Shown: piece after piece, positions 8,344-17,600 of the stretch | Layout: every line of letters starts with the position of its first letter | Position numbering within the stretch: the stretch's first letter is position 1 | Origin: Solimonas sp041659605 | Lineage (GTDB): Bacteria; Pseudomonadota; Gammaproteobacteria; Nevskiales; Nevskiaceae | DNA length: 64,000 bases | Assembly (NCBI GenBank): GCA_041659605.1 | Contig: JBAZXW010000001.1 | Location: forward strand, 251,233 to 315,232 | Direction of reading: 5' to 3' | Notes under the pieces: model-generated | Databases searched by the model: none | What the model saw: the letters and a program-made list of their open reading frames with translations, nothing else | Told to the model about the DNA's origin: nothing | Translations under genes and position numbers: made by a program

Positions 8344-9135
8344 TTACGTCGATCCCGTTGCTGACGGTGCCAGCAGCGCATCCATCTCCGCTTCACCGAA
8401 ACCGGCCTGCGCCCGTGCCGGCCGGTTCAGCGGCGGCGCAATGCGCACGCGGTGTTCGGCGAGCAGGCGTGCGAAGGTCGGCTGTGGATCCAGTCCACGC
8501 CCGGCGCAGAGATACTCGAACCAGCGCGTGCCAATGGCGACGTGGCGGACTTCCTCGCGCAGGATCACTTCGAGCACCGCGATCGTGCCGGAATCGCCGA
8601 CATCGCGCAGCCGACCGATGATCGACGGCGTGACGTCGAGGCCGCGCGCTTCCAGCACGCGCGGCACCAGCGCCATGCGCACGAGCGGGTCCTGCGCGGT
8701 CTTCTCCGCCGCTTCCCATAGACCGTTGTGAGCGGAGAAATCGCCGTAGTGCCGGCCCAACTCCCCCAGCCGCCGCTGCAGCATCTGAAAATGGCGCGCC
8801 TCGTCCTGGGCGACGCTGATCCAGTCGGCATAGAACTGCGCCGGCAGGCCGTCGAAGCGGCACGCGGCATCGAGCGCCAGGTTGATCGCGTTGAATTCGA
8901 TGTGCGCGACGGCGTGCAGCAGCGCGCAGCGCCCCTCGATGCTGCCCAGTGCGCGACGCGGAACCTCACGCGGGCTCACCAGCAGCGGCTGCTGCGGGCG
9001 TCCCGGCACCTGCGTCCAGTCGAACCCCGCGGCTCGTGCGTCGACAGCGTCAGCCGCCAGCGCGTGAACCTGCGCGCACTTGCGCGACGGGTCGGTCTCG
9101 ATCAGCGCGGCATAGGCCTGCGCCCTGCAGCTCAC
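8344..9135 (-). CDS. DUF455 family ferritin-like protein
   Basis: The 263-residue protein matches the DUF455 family, a ferritin-like helical bundle. Likely metal-ligand blocks are HAVAHIEFNAINLALDAAC, SVAQDEARHFQMLQRRLGEL and ILREEVRHVAIGTRW, giving the paired E-x-x-H pattern of a di-iron or related centre. Family function is poorly defined. The start is a GTG (9133-9135) whose last bases overlap the TGA of metZ in a GTGA junction, so the two are translationally coupled. A longer open frame runs upstream but lies antisense to codon usage inside metZ and is not used. Coupling to metZ may mean coregulation by the metZ riboswitch. Confidence 0.88.
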   Translation of the reverse strand: MSCRAQAYAALIETDPSRKCAQVHALAADAVDARAAGFDWTQVPGRPQQPLLVSPREVPRRALGSIEGRCALLHAVAHIEFNAINLALDAACRFDGLPAQFYADWISVAQDEARHFQMLQRRLGELGRHYGDFSAHNGLWEAAEKTAQDPLVRMALVPRVLEARGLDVTPSIIGRLRDVGDSGTIAVLEVILREEVRHVAIGTRWFEYLCAGRGLDPQPTFARLLAEHRVRIAPPLNRPARAQAGFGEAEMDALLAPSATGST

Positions 9136-10316
9136 GTCAGCCCGCGCGCCAGGTCCGCCTTGATGTCGACAAGGTCTTCCAGGCCCACGGCGACGCGCAC
9201 CAGTCCTTCGGTGATGCCGGCGGCCGCGCGCGCCTCCGGCGTGATGCGGCCGTGCGTCGTCGTTGCCGGATGGGTGATGGTCGTGCGCGTGTCGCCAAGA
9301 TTGGCGGTGATCGACACCATGCGCGTGCTGTCGATCAGCTTCCAGGCCGCCTCGCGGCCGCCACCGAGCTCGAAGCTGACGATGCCGCCGAAGCCGCTTT
9401 GCTGGCGCGAGGCCAGCACGTGCTGCGGATGGCTCGCCAGCCCCGGATAGAACACGCGCTGCACCACCGGCTGCTCCTCCAGCCACTCGGCGAGTGCCCG
9501 CGCACCTTCGCAATGCGCCCTCATGCGCACGCCGAGCGTTTCGAGTCCCTTGAGGAAGACCCAGGCGTTGAACGGGCTCATGCACGGCCCGGCCGTGCGC
9601 ATGAAGCCGAACACATCCTTGCCGACGCGTTCGGCGTCGCCGACGATCGCGCCGCCGACGCAGCGGCCCTGGCCATCGATGTACTTGGTCGCCGAATGGA
9701 TCACGAAATCCGCGCCGAGCTTGAGCGGCTGTTGCAGCACGGGTGTCAGGAAACAGTTGTCGACGCACAGCCATACACCGCGACGCTTCGCCAGATCGGC
9801 CAGCGCAGCGATGTCCGCCAGTTCGACCAGCGGATTGGACGGCGTCTCGACGAACAACAGCCGCGTGTTCGGCTGGATCGCTGCATCCCAGGCGGCGACC
9901 TCGGCCATCGGCACGTAGCTGGTGGTGATGCCGAAGCGCCACAGCACGTTGTTGAACAGATTGATCGTCGAACCGAACAGGCCGCGCGACGCGACGATGT
10001 GGTCGCCCTGCTTGAGCAGCGCAAGGCACAGGCTCAGGATCGCGGCCATGCCGCTCGCGGTGGCGACACAGCTCTGCCCGCCTTCCATCGCGGCGAGACG
10101 ACGCTCGAAGGCCTCGACCGTGGGATTGGTGAAGCGCGAGTAGATGTAACCCGGCGCCGCGCCCTTGAACACCGCCTCGGCCTCCGCAGCGCTGGAGAAC
10201 ACGTAGCTCGACGTCAGCGACACCGACGCCGAATGCTCGTGGTTCTCCGTGCGCGGCTCCGCCGCGCGCACCCCCAGGGTTGAATAGCCCCAGCCCGGAT
10301 CGAAAAACTCGTTCAT
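9132..10316 (-). CDS. metZ: O-succinylhomoserine sulfhydrylase MetZ
   Basis: MetZ is a PLP enzyme that makes homocysteine from O-succinylhomoserine and sulfide, the direct-sulfhydrylation route to methionine. The 394-residue protein has the Cys/Met metabolism fold: YSRFTNPTVEAFERRLAAME, GMAAILS, PSNPLVELADI, VDNCFLTP, the PLP-lysine motif HSATKYIDGQGR, and the C-terminal SITANLGDTRTTITHPATTTH. The ATG at 10314-10316 has a GGAG site eight bases upstream; two in-frame GTGs just before it are less likely. It follows purF, as in Pseudomonas. A SAM-II riboswitch and terminator lie between purF and metZ. Confidence 0.95.
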   Translation of the reverse strand: MNEFFDPGWGYSTLGVRAAEPRTENHEHSASVSLTSSYVFSSAAEAEAVFKGAAPGYIYSRFTNPTVEAFERRLAAMEGGQSCVATASGMAAILSLCLALLKQGDHIVASRGLFGSTINLFNNVLWRFGITTSYVPMAEVAAWDAAIQPNTRLLFVETPSNPLVELADIAALADLAKRRGVWLCVDNCFLTPVLQQPLKLGADFVIHSATKYIDGQGRCVGGAIVGDAERVGKDVFGFMRTAGPCMSPFNAWVFLKGLETLGVRMRAHCEGARALAEWLEEQPVVQRVFYPGLASHPQHVLASRQQSGFGGIVSFELGGGREAAWKLIDSTRMVSITANLGDTRTTITHPATTTHGRITPEARAAAGITEGLVRVAVGLEDLVDIKADLARGLT

Positions 10317-10327
10317 GTCCACCACTC

Positions 10328-10369
10328 CAAAAACACGAAAGCCCGTCGCATGGGCATGCTCAACGGGCT
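10328..10369 (-). terminator. Intrinsic terminator acting as expression platform ahead of metZ
   Basis: On the minus strand AGCCCGT (10363-10369) pairs with ACGGGCT (10340-10346). An inner GCAT/ATGC stem closes a GCCC tetraloop. The stem is followed by TTTCGTGTTTTT. This is a good Rho-independent terminator, and its 5' arm can alternatively pair with GGGC of the riboswitch (10375-10378). It lies after purF and before the metZ ribosome-binding site. Confidence 0.7.
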
Positions 10370-10375
10370 CTCACG

Positions 10376-10427
10376 CCCTTTAGCTGAACTTGTAACGCGC
10401 CCGCAAGCAGGTCACAAATCGGCGCGA
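10376..10427 (-). promoter_or_regulatory. SAM-II riboswitch controlling metZ
   Basis: The 52-base minus-strand element follows the SAM-II consensus almost position by position. A 5' block TCGCGCCGATTT is followed by ACC, then TTGC, then a GGCGCG arm that pairs with CGCGCC to close P1. The linker TTACAAGTTC leads to the near-invariant AGCTAAA and GGG, which can pair with the ACC/CCT loop to form the pseudoknot. SAM-II senses S-adenosylmethionine and shuts off methionine genes. A terminator lies immediately downstream and metZ is the first gene after it, which supports the call. Confidence 0.8.
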
Positions 10428-10458
10428 GTGCAAAAGGTACGGCGTAAGCCGCGCGACT

Positions 10459-11970
10459 TCAAGCGTTCGGCAGCTCGATCACGGTCTGGATGCGCTGACG
10501 CGCCGCCTTGGCCGAATCGGACCGGAACAGCTCCAGCTGGCTCAGGTACTCCGCCGTCACGTCCTGCGTGATGTACTCGCCGGTGAACACCGAGCAATCG
10601 AAGCGCGTGATGCTCGGATTGCCGTGACGCACGGCTTCGATGAGGTCGCCAAGATCCTGGTAGATCAGGCGATCGGCGCCGAGCAGCTTCTCCAGCTCTT
10701 CGACGGTGCGGCCGTGCGCCACCAGTTCCGAGCTGGTCGGCATGTCGATGCCGTAGACGTTGGGATAGCGCACCGGCGGTGCCGCCGAAGCGAAGTAGAC
10801 CTTGCGCGCGCCGGCATCGCGTGCCATCTGGATGATCTCCTTCGAGGTCGTGCCGCGCACGATCGAATCATCGACCAGCAGCACGTTCTTGCCGCGGAAT
10901 TCGATGTCGACCGGATTGAGCTTCTGCCGCACCGACTTCTTGCGCTGCGCCTGCCCGGGCATGATGAAGGTGCGCCCGATGTACCGGTTCTTGATGAAGC
11001 CTTCGCGGTAGTTCACCCCCAGGCGCGCGGCCAGCTCGGCGCCGGCGGCACGCGAGGTATCCGGAATCGGGATGACGACGTCGATGTCGTGGTCAGGCCA
11101 CTCGCGCAGGATTTTCTCGGCGAGCTTCACGCCCATGCGCAGGCGCGCCTTGTAGACGTAGATGTCGTCCATCACCGAGTCAGGACGCGCCATGTAGACG
11201 TGCTCGAAGATGCACGGCGAATAGATCGGGTTCGCGGCGCATTGCCGCTTGTGCAGCTTGCCGTCGATCGTCACCAGCACCGCCTCGCCGGGCGCGATGT
11301 CGCCGAGCAGCTCGTAGCCGAGCGCGTCGAGCGCAACCGACTCGGAGGCAATCATGTAATCGACGCCGTTGGCCGTCTCGCGCACGCCATAGACCGCGGG
11401 CCGGATGCCGAACGGGTCGCGGAAACCGACGACGCCGTAGCCGGTGATCAGCGCCACGCAGGCATAAGCGCCGCGGCAGCGCTGATGCACGCCGGATACG
11501 GCAGCGAAGATGTCCTCCGGCGTCAGGCGCAGCACGCCGCGCTGCAGCAGCTCGTGCGCGAAGACGTTGAGCAGCACTTCCGAATCGGACTCGGTGTTCA
11601 GATGCCGCCGGTCCTGCAGAAACAGCTCCTGCTTGAGTTCCTCGGCGTTGGTCAGGTTGCCGTTGTGCGACAGCGAAATGCCGAACGGCGTGTTGGTGTA
11701 GAACGGCTGCGCCTCGGCGGACGTCGAGCAGCCTGCAGTCGGATAGCGCACGTGCGCGACGCCCATGCGGCCGCGCAACTTGAGCATGTGCTCGTCCGCG
11801 CTGAACACATCGCGCACCAGTCCGTTGTCCTTGCGCAGGTACAGGTGGTGCCCGTCGTTGGTGATGATGCCCGCCGCGTCCTGGCCACGATGCTGCAGCA
11901 TCGTCAGCGCATCGAACAGGTCCGAGTTGACCGCCGCAGACTGGGAAACGATACCGGCAATTCCGCACAT
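10459..11970 (-). CDS. purF: Amidophosphoribosyltransferase PurF
   Basis: PurF commits PRPP to purine synthesis by transferring the glutamine amide. The 503-residue protein begins MCGIAGIV, so removal of Met exposes the catalytic cysteine of the N-terminal nucleophile glutaminase. RYPTAG and SHNGNLTN complete that domain. The C-terminal phosphoribosyltransferase domain shows IPIPDTSR, NRYIGRTFI and the PRPP loop VLLVDDSIVRGTTSKEI (about residues 350-366). Length is normal. It starts three bases after cvpA and belongs to the conserved dedD-cvpA-purF run. Confidence 0.96.
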   Translation of the reverse strand: MCGIAGIVSQSAAVNSDLFDALTMLQHRGQDAAGIITNDGHHLYLRKDNGLVRDVFSADEHMLKLRGRMGVAHVRYPTAGCSTSAEAQPFYTNTPFGISLSHNGNLTNAEELKQELFLQDRRHLNTESDSEVLLNVFAHELLQRGVLRLTPEDIFAAVSGVHQRCRGAYACVALITGYGVVGFRDPFGIRPAVYGVRETANGVDYMIASESVALDALGYELLGDIAPGEAVLVTIDGKLHKRQCAANPIYSPCIFEHVYMARPDSVMDDIYVYKARLRMGVKLAEKILREWPDHDIDVVIPIPDTSRAAGAELAARLGVNYREGFIKNRYIGRTFIMPGQAQRKKSVRQKLNPVDIEFRGKNVLLVDDSIVRGTTSKEIIQMARDAGARKVYFASAAPPVRYPNVYGIDMPTSSELVAHGRTVEELEKLLGADRLIYQDLGDLIEAVRHGNPSITRFDCSVFTGEYITQDVTAEYLSQLELFRSDSAKAARQRIQTVIELPNA

Positions 11971-11973
11971 GGT

Positions 11974-12528
11974 TTACTGACCTGAAGAAGAGTTGGGACC
12001 TGGAGAAGAGTCGGGACCTGGAGAAGAGTTGGACGGAAGTGCCGGCTTGAGCAGTTCCAGCCAGCGGGCCGGGATGATCGTTTCAGCGCCGCGCGCCAGC
12101 GGCGCGAAGCGATTGATGAAGACCGAGTCGCGCCACCAGTGGTTCTCGTCCGCGCCCATGCGGCCGGCGACGAGCACGAACAGGCTGATCGCGATGACCG
12201 CGCGCACCAGCCCCAGGCCACCACCCATTGTCCGGTCCGCCGGCGAGAACCGGCTGTCGCGCACCGCGACGACGATGAAATGCGTGACGATGGCACCGAT
12301 GAACAGCGCCAGCAGAAACACCAGGGCACTGGCCGCCGCCTCGCGCAGCGACGGATCGCCGAGCTGCGATTCGAGGCGCGCAGAGACCACGCCGCTGAGC
12401 AGCCAGGCTGCGATGAAAGCCACGATCCAGGTCGCCAGGCTCAGCACTTCGCGGGTAAATCCGCGCCATACACCGACCAGTACGGATGCGATGAAGACGA
12501 AGAGGATGCAGTAGTCGATCCAGGTCAT
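11974..12528 (-). CDS. cvpA: CvpA family inner-membrane protein
   Basis: CvpA is a four-helix inner-membrane protein; it was named for colicin V export and has been linked to envelope stress, but its biochemical role is not settled. This 184-residue protein has the family start MTWIDYCILFVFIASVLVGV, WRGFTREVLSLATWI, and helices near residues 3-20, 28-46, 68-88 and 104-122, with the signature NRTMGG-like DRTMGGGLGLVRAV. The last about 18 residues are built from three near-identical six-residue units (SSPGPD, SSPGPN, SSSGQ) encoded by an 18-base tandem repeat, which is not a family feature. It ends three bases before purF. Confidence 0.92.
   Translation of the reverse strand: MTWIDYCILFVFIASVLVGVWRGFTREVLSLATWIVAFIAAWLLSGVVSARLESQLGDPSLREAAASALVFLLALFIGAIVTHFIVVAVRDSRFSPADRTMGGGLGLVRAVIAISLFVLVAGRMGADENHWWRDSVFINRFAPLARGAETIIPARWLELLKPALPSNSSPGPDSSPGPNSSSGQ
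11979..12032 (-). repeat. Three tandem 18-bp units at the 3' end of cvpA
   Basis: On the plus strand, GACCTGRAGAAGAGTYGG occurs at 11979-11996, 11997-12014 and 12015-12032, differing at two positions. The units stay in frame and encode the low-complexity C-terminal tail of CvpA, just upstream of the purF start. Copy number could vary by slippage without a frameshift. Confidence 0.9.
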
Positions 12529-12617
12529 TCGGGGCGTGGCGATCGGCGGTGCGCGATTTTACCACCTGAAGGGACTACCCCGCCGCGTATCGAAGCCCGA
12601 AGCGGTCGGAGAATCCC

Positions 12618-13322
12618 TTACGGATTGATGAGGCGCGCTTCCGGATATCCCGCTGCAACCACGCGAGTGTGTACGTCCTGCCCGGCGGTTTCCGTCGCGT
12701 ACGGGCCGCAGCGAACCCGGTAGAGCACACCGTTGCGCGTGTCGATCGGCGCAATGACGACGGATTGGCCGATCGCACGCATCCGCGTTTCGACGATCCG
12801 CGCATTGGCGATGTCCGAATACGATCCGATCTGAACCCACCAGCGCGTGGCCGTACCGGTCTGCGCCGATGCCAGCGGGCTTGCCGACGGCGATGCCAGC
12901 GCGATCTGCCCCGGGCTGGCCGTCGGCGCGGCTGTGGGTGCCGGCGTCGGCGCAGCAGCCTGTTGCGCTGCCGGAGGGCTGGCTAGCGGTGCCGGGCGCG
13001 GCGTCGCGGCCGGGGTCGGCGGTGTCAGCGCCGAGCGGTCGCCGGACTCGATCTCCGGCGCTGTCTCCATCTCGCCCGGGTCTGCGGGGCGTACGGTATC
13101 CGGAGCCGGATCGGTCACCGGCTTGGGCATCGGCGTGACGGCCAGCGCCGCAACCTCCGGCGCTGCGATCACGTCCGGTTCGCGCAACTCGATGGTGACC
13201 ACGTTCTGGTCCGGATCGCGCGCCGCGCGCAAGCGCGGCTCCGGCAGCATCGACGCCAGCAGAAACGCTGCCAGCAGCAGCAATCCGGCACCGATCAAGC
13301 GGCGTTTGAGGGTTTCATCCAT
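12618..13322 (-). CDS. dedD: SPOR-domain cell-division protein, DedD type
   Basis: SPOR proteins bind denuded glycan at the septum; DedD also helps constriction. The 234-residue protein has a short cytoplasmic start, one membrane segment (RRLIGAGLLLLAAFLLASML, about residues 7-26), a long Pro/Ala/Thr-rich periplasmic linker (about 60-150) and a C-terminal SPOR domain (WWVQIGSYSDIANARIVE to the end, about 158-232). Position between folC and cvpA is the conserved dedD location. Its first 8 bases overlap the end of folC. Confidence 0.88.
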   Translation of the reverse strand: MDETLKRRLIGAGLLLLAAFLLASMLPEPRLRAARDPDQNVVTIELREPDVIAAPEVAALAVTPMPKPVTDPAPDTVRPADPGEMETAPEIESGDRSALTPPTPAATPRPAPLASPPAAQQAAAPTPAPTAAPTASPGQIALASPSASPLASAQTGTATRWWVQIGSYSDIANARIVETRMRAIGQSVVIAPIDTRNGVLYRVRCGPYATETAGQDVHTRVVAAGYPEARLINP

Positions 13323-14559
13323 CGACTTGGTTCGCGGCCGCAGCCACGGTCAGGAAGGAGCCAGTCACGACGATACGGCCGTCCGCGCCGGCAAGCGCAC
13401 GGGCGACGGCCAGCGCATCGCGCATATTGTCGCAGCATCGCGCGCCGGCGTCTGCGCCGACCCGCCGCGCCAACTCGGCTGCCTTCATCCCGCGTGATCC
13501 GGCGGTGTCGACGAACACCCACTCGTCGACGCAGCGCGCCAGCGCCTGCGCGACCGCGGCATGCGGCTTGTCGGCGAGCATGCCGAGAACCAGCACCACG
13601 GGCCCGTTGCGCGGGAGCTGGTCGAGATGAGCGGCGAGCACCGCCGCCGCTTCGCGATTGTGGGCGACGTCCAGGACGTGGCGACCCCGATGCTCGCAGC
13701 GCCCCGGTACACTCAATTTCGGCAGCGCGCGCCGGATGGTAGCCTCGTCGACCGGCAGCCGTGTCGCCAGCGCCTCGACGCAGGCCAGAACCCCGCTCGC
13801 GTTCTGCAGCTGTGCTGCGCCAGGCAAACCCGGCAGCGGCAGACCGCGCAAGCGCCATTGTCGGCCGCGCCAGTCGAAGGTGCCGACGCCGGCCGTGGCC
13901 TCGAAGTCGCGACCGGCCAGTCGCAGATCGGCGGCCAGTTCCGCGGCCACATCCACCAGTCTCTGCGGCGGATCGGGCTCGGCGACGATCGCCGGCCGCG
14001 CCGCACGGAAGATGCCGGCCTTTTCGCGCGCGATCGACTCGCGGTCCTGACCCAGCCAGTCCAGATGATCCAGGCCGATACTGGTGACCAGACCCACGTC
14101 GGCGTCAACGATGTTCACCGCGTCGAGCCGCCCGCCGAGGCCGACTTCGAGCACTTGCACGTCGACCTGCGCCGCGCGGAACAGCCACAGCGCCGCCAGC
14201 GTGCCGAATTCGAAATAGGTCAGCGCTGTGTCGCCGCGCGCCGACTCGATCGCCTCGAACGCGCGGCACAGCTCGGCGTCGCTCGCCTCGGTTTCGCCGA
14301 TGCGCACGCGCTCGTTGTAGCGCAGCAGATGCGGCGAGGTGTACAGACCGACGCGGTAGCCGGCCTCGCGGTAAATCAACGCAGCCAGATGTGCGCTCGA
14401 CCCCTTGCCGTTGGTGCCGCCAATCGTCAGCGTGATCGGCGGAGCGTCCAGCAGACACAGGCGCGCGGCGACCGACGCGACCCGCTGCAGACCCAGTTCG
14501 ATCTCGCGCGGATGCAGCGTTTCCTGCCAGCGCAGCCAGTCGTCGAGAGTGCGGCTCAT
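13315..14559 (-). CDS. folC: Bifunctional folylpolyglutamate / dihydrofolate synthase
   Basis: FolC makes dihydrofolate and adds glutamate tails to folates in the cytosol. The 414-residue protein shows the Mur-ligase-type P-loop GGTNGKGS (residues 47-54), YTSPHLLRYNERVRI, EVGLGGRLDAVN and TSIGLDHLDWLG, and a C-terminal domain with VLDVAHN and VLVLGMLADKPH. The ATG at 14557-14559 gives the usual FolC start (MSRTLDDWLRWQETLHP); the open frame upstream of it is not conserved. It follows accD and overlaps dedD, matching Pseudomonas. Confidence 0.95.
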   Translation of the reverse strand: MSRTLDDWLRWQETLHPREIELGLQRVASVAARLCLLDAPPITLTIGGTNGKGSSAHLAALIYREAGYRVGLYTSPHLLRYNERVRIGETEASDAELCRAFEAIESARGDTALTYFEFGTLAALWLFRAAQVDVQVLEVGLGGRLDAVNIVDADVGLVTSIGLDHLDWLGQDRESIAREKAGIFRAARPAIVAEPDPPQRLVDVAAELAADLRLAGRDFEATAGVGTFDWRGRQWRLRGLPLPGLPGAAQLQNASGVLACVEALATRLPVDEATIRRALPKLSVPGRCEHRGRHVLDVAHNREAAAVLAAHLDQLPRNGPVVLVLGMLADKPHAAVAQALARCVDEWVFVDTAGSRGMKAAELARRVGADAGARCCDNMRDALAVARALAGADGRIVVTGSFLTVAAAANQVDG

Positions 14560-14581
14560 CGGGTGATGACATCTTCCGTGG

Positions 14582-14646
14582 GGCGGCCTTGGCGTAACTT
14601 GGACTGACATTGAGTCAGTCCTCGCTTGGCGCCAAGGCTGGCCGCC
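14582..14646. repeat. Nested inverted repeat between accD and folC
   Basis: Three stems nest around one centre: GGCGG/CCGCC (14582-14586 with 14642-14646), CCTTGGCG/CGCCAAGG (14587-14594 with 14630-14637) and an inner GACTGA/TCAGTC (14602-14607 with 14615-14620). The element lies in the 106-base gap between two cotranscribed genes and would form a long RNA hairpin. Beside it, the accD stop codon sits in a GGTAGGGCCGGCC segment resembling the palindrome at 37134. Confidence 0.6.
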
Positions 14647-14665
14647 GCGGCGGGCACGGCCGGCC

Positions 14666-15538
14666 CTACCCCGAGCTGACGCTCGGCGAGAAATGGGTGA
14701 GCATCGCCAGCAGCCGGTAGACACGATCGCGCATCTCGCGCCGATCGACGATCAGATCGATCGCGCCCTTCTCCAGCAGGAACTCGGCTCGCTGGAAGCC
14801 CTCGGGCAGCTTCTGGCGCACGGTCTGCTCGATCACGCGCGGTCCGGCGAAGCCGATCAATGCCTTGGGTTCGGCGATCTGCACATCGCCGAGCATCGCG
14901 AAGCTGGCGGACACGCCGCCCATCGTCGGATGCGTCATCACAGAAATGTACGGCAAACCGCGTTCCGCCAGCTTGGCAAGCGCAGCCGAGGTTTTCGCCA
15001 TCTGCAACAGCGAAAACAGCGACTCCTGCATGCGAGCGCCGCCGGAGGCGTGGAAACAGACGAAAGGCACGCCGAACTCCAGGCAGGCGTTGACGCCGCG
15101 CACGAACTTCTCGCCGACGGCGCTGCCCATCGAGCCGCCCATGAAACCGAACTCGAATGCGGCGGTCACCAGCGGCAGGCCCATCAGCTGGCCGCGTATG
15201 ACGATCAGGGCATCGTTCTCGTTCGTGTCGGCTTGCGCTTCCTTCAGCCGCTCGACGTACTTGCGGCTGTCCTTGAACTTGAGCGGATCCTTGGACGTGA
15301 TCTGCCCGGCGATCTCGTGCCGCGGCTCCGGGTCGAGGAAATGGTCCAGTCGCTGGCGCGCGGTGATCGCGTGATGCGCACCGCACTTCGGACACACCTC
15401 CAGCGTCCGCTCGAGCTCGGCGCGATACAGCACCGACTGGCAGCTGTCGCACTTGGTCCACAGCCCCTCCGGGACATTGCGCTTGAGCGCGCCGCTGGAC
15501 AGCAGCTTGGATCCGGCAATTTTGTCGAGCCAGCTCAT
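14666..15538 (-). CDS. accD: Acetyl-CoA carboxylase carboxyltransferase subunit beta
   Basis: AccD forms with AccA the carboxyltransferase that makes malonyl-CoA for fatty-acid synthesis. The 290-residue protein has the four-cysteine zinc ribbon (C30, C33, C49, C52 in KCDSC and VCPKC) followed by the crotonase-like carboxyltransferase core with GALIVIRGQLMG-like, FVCFHASGGARMQES and TMGGVSASFAMLGD motifs. The start is the ATG at 15536-15538. Upstream lies trpA, 53 bases away, and downstream folC. Confidence 0.96.
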   Translation of the reverse strand: MSWLDKIAGSKLLSSGALKRNVPEGLWTKCDSCQSVLYRAELERTLEVCPKCGAHHAITARQRLDHFLDPEPRHEIAGQITSKDPLKFKDSRKYVERLKEAQADTNENDALIVIRGQLMGLPLVTAAFEFGFMGGSMGSAVGEKFVRGVNACLEFGVPFVCFHASGGARMQESLFSLLQMAKTSAALAKLAERGLPYISVMTHPTMGGVSASFAMLGDVQIAEPKALIGFAGPRVIEQTVRQKLPEGFQRAEFLLEKGAIDLIVDRREMRDRVYRLLAMLTHFSPSVSSG

Positions 15539-15591
15539 GGAATCGAAAATGGTTGCATCAGACGAAGGTCGTCATCTTAAGGCCCGCCGTC

Positions 15592-16398
15592 TTAAAGTGT
15601 ATCCAGCGCCTCGCGGATGTCGCGCAGGCGCCGTTCGAGCACAGCCGGCAGCTCCTGCGGCCGATCCTGCAGACGCTCGATTTCCGACACCAGCGCACTG
15701 CCGACGACGATGCCGTCGGCCAGGCGGCCGACGGCGCGCGCCGTAGCCGCATCGCGAATGCCGAAGCCGACCGCGAGCGGCAGCTGCGTATGCTTGCGGA
15801 TCAGGTCGACTTTGGCGGAGACATCGGCGACGTTCAGGCTCGCGGCGCCGGTCACGCCCTTGAGCGAGACGTAATACAGGTAGCCACTGGCCGCGCGCGC
15901 CACCGCTTCGATGCGGTTCTCGGGGCTGGTCGGCGCCAGCAGGAAGATGCAGTCGAGCTGTTCGGCCTTGAGTGCCGGCAGGTAGCCGGGCGCCTCCTCG
16001 ACCGCCAGATCGACGATCAGCACGCCGTCGACCCCGGCCTCGCGTGCCCGGCGCGCGAACGCGGCGACGCCGCGGGTCTCGATCGGATTGAGGTAGCCCA
16101 TCAGCACGACCGGCGTCGCCGCGTCCGTGCGCCGGAACTCCGCGACCATGTCGATCACGTCCCACAAGCCGGTGTGGTGCTTGAGCGCGCGCTCACAGGC
16201 CAGCTGGATGGTCGGGCCGTCGGCCATCGGGTCCGAAAACGGCACGCCCAGCTCGATCACGTCGGCGCCGCCGCGCACCAGTGCGTGCATCAGCCCGACC
16301 GTCACCCCCGGCTGCGGATCGCCGGCGGTGATGTACGGCACCAGGGCCTTGCGGCTCTTGGCCTTGAGTTCGGCGAATCTTTTCTGGAGTCGGGACAT
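15592..16398 (-). CDS. trpA: Tryptophan synthase alpha subunit
   Basis: TrpA cleaves indole-3-glycerol phosphate and passes indole to TrpB. The 268-residue TIM barrel shows PYITAGDP (residues 21-28), catalytic Glu49 and Asp60 in ELGVPFSDPMADG, VLMGYLNP, the phosphate loop GFGIRD and VVGSALV near the C terminus. It begins two bases after the trpB stop region and is cotranscribed with trpF-trpB. No leader peptide or attenuator is seen before the group. Confidence 0.96.
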   Translation of the reverse strand: MSRLQKRFAELKAKSRKALVPYITAGDPQPGVTVGLMHALVRGGADVIELGVPFSDPMADGPTIQLACERALKHHTGLWDVIDMVAEFRRTDAATPVVLMGYLNPIETRGVAAFARRAREAGVDGVLIVDLAVEEAPGYLPALKAEQLDCIFLLAPTSPENRIEAVARAASGYLYYVSLKGVTGAASLNVADVSAKVDLIRKHTQLPLAVGFGIRDAATARAVGRLADGIVVGSALVSEIERLQDRPQELPAVLERRLRDIREALDTL

Positions 16399-16400
16399 GA

Positions 16401-17596
<1,196 letters not shown>

Positions 17597-17600
<4 letters not shown>

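Noticed and set aside
11979..12032. Short regular repeats considered as a CRISPR remnant
   Set aside because: The units are contiguous with no spacers and lie in frame within cvpA.
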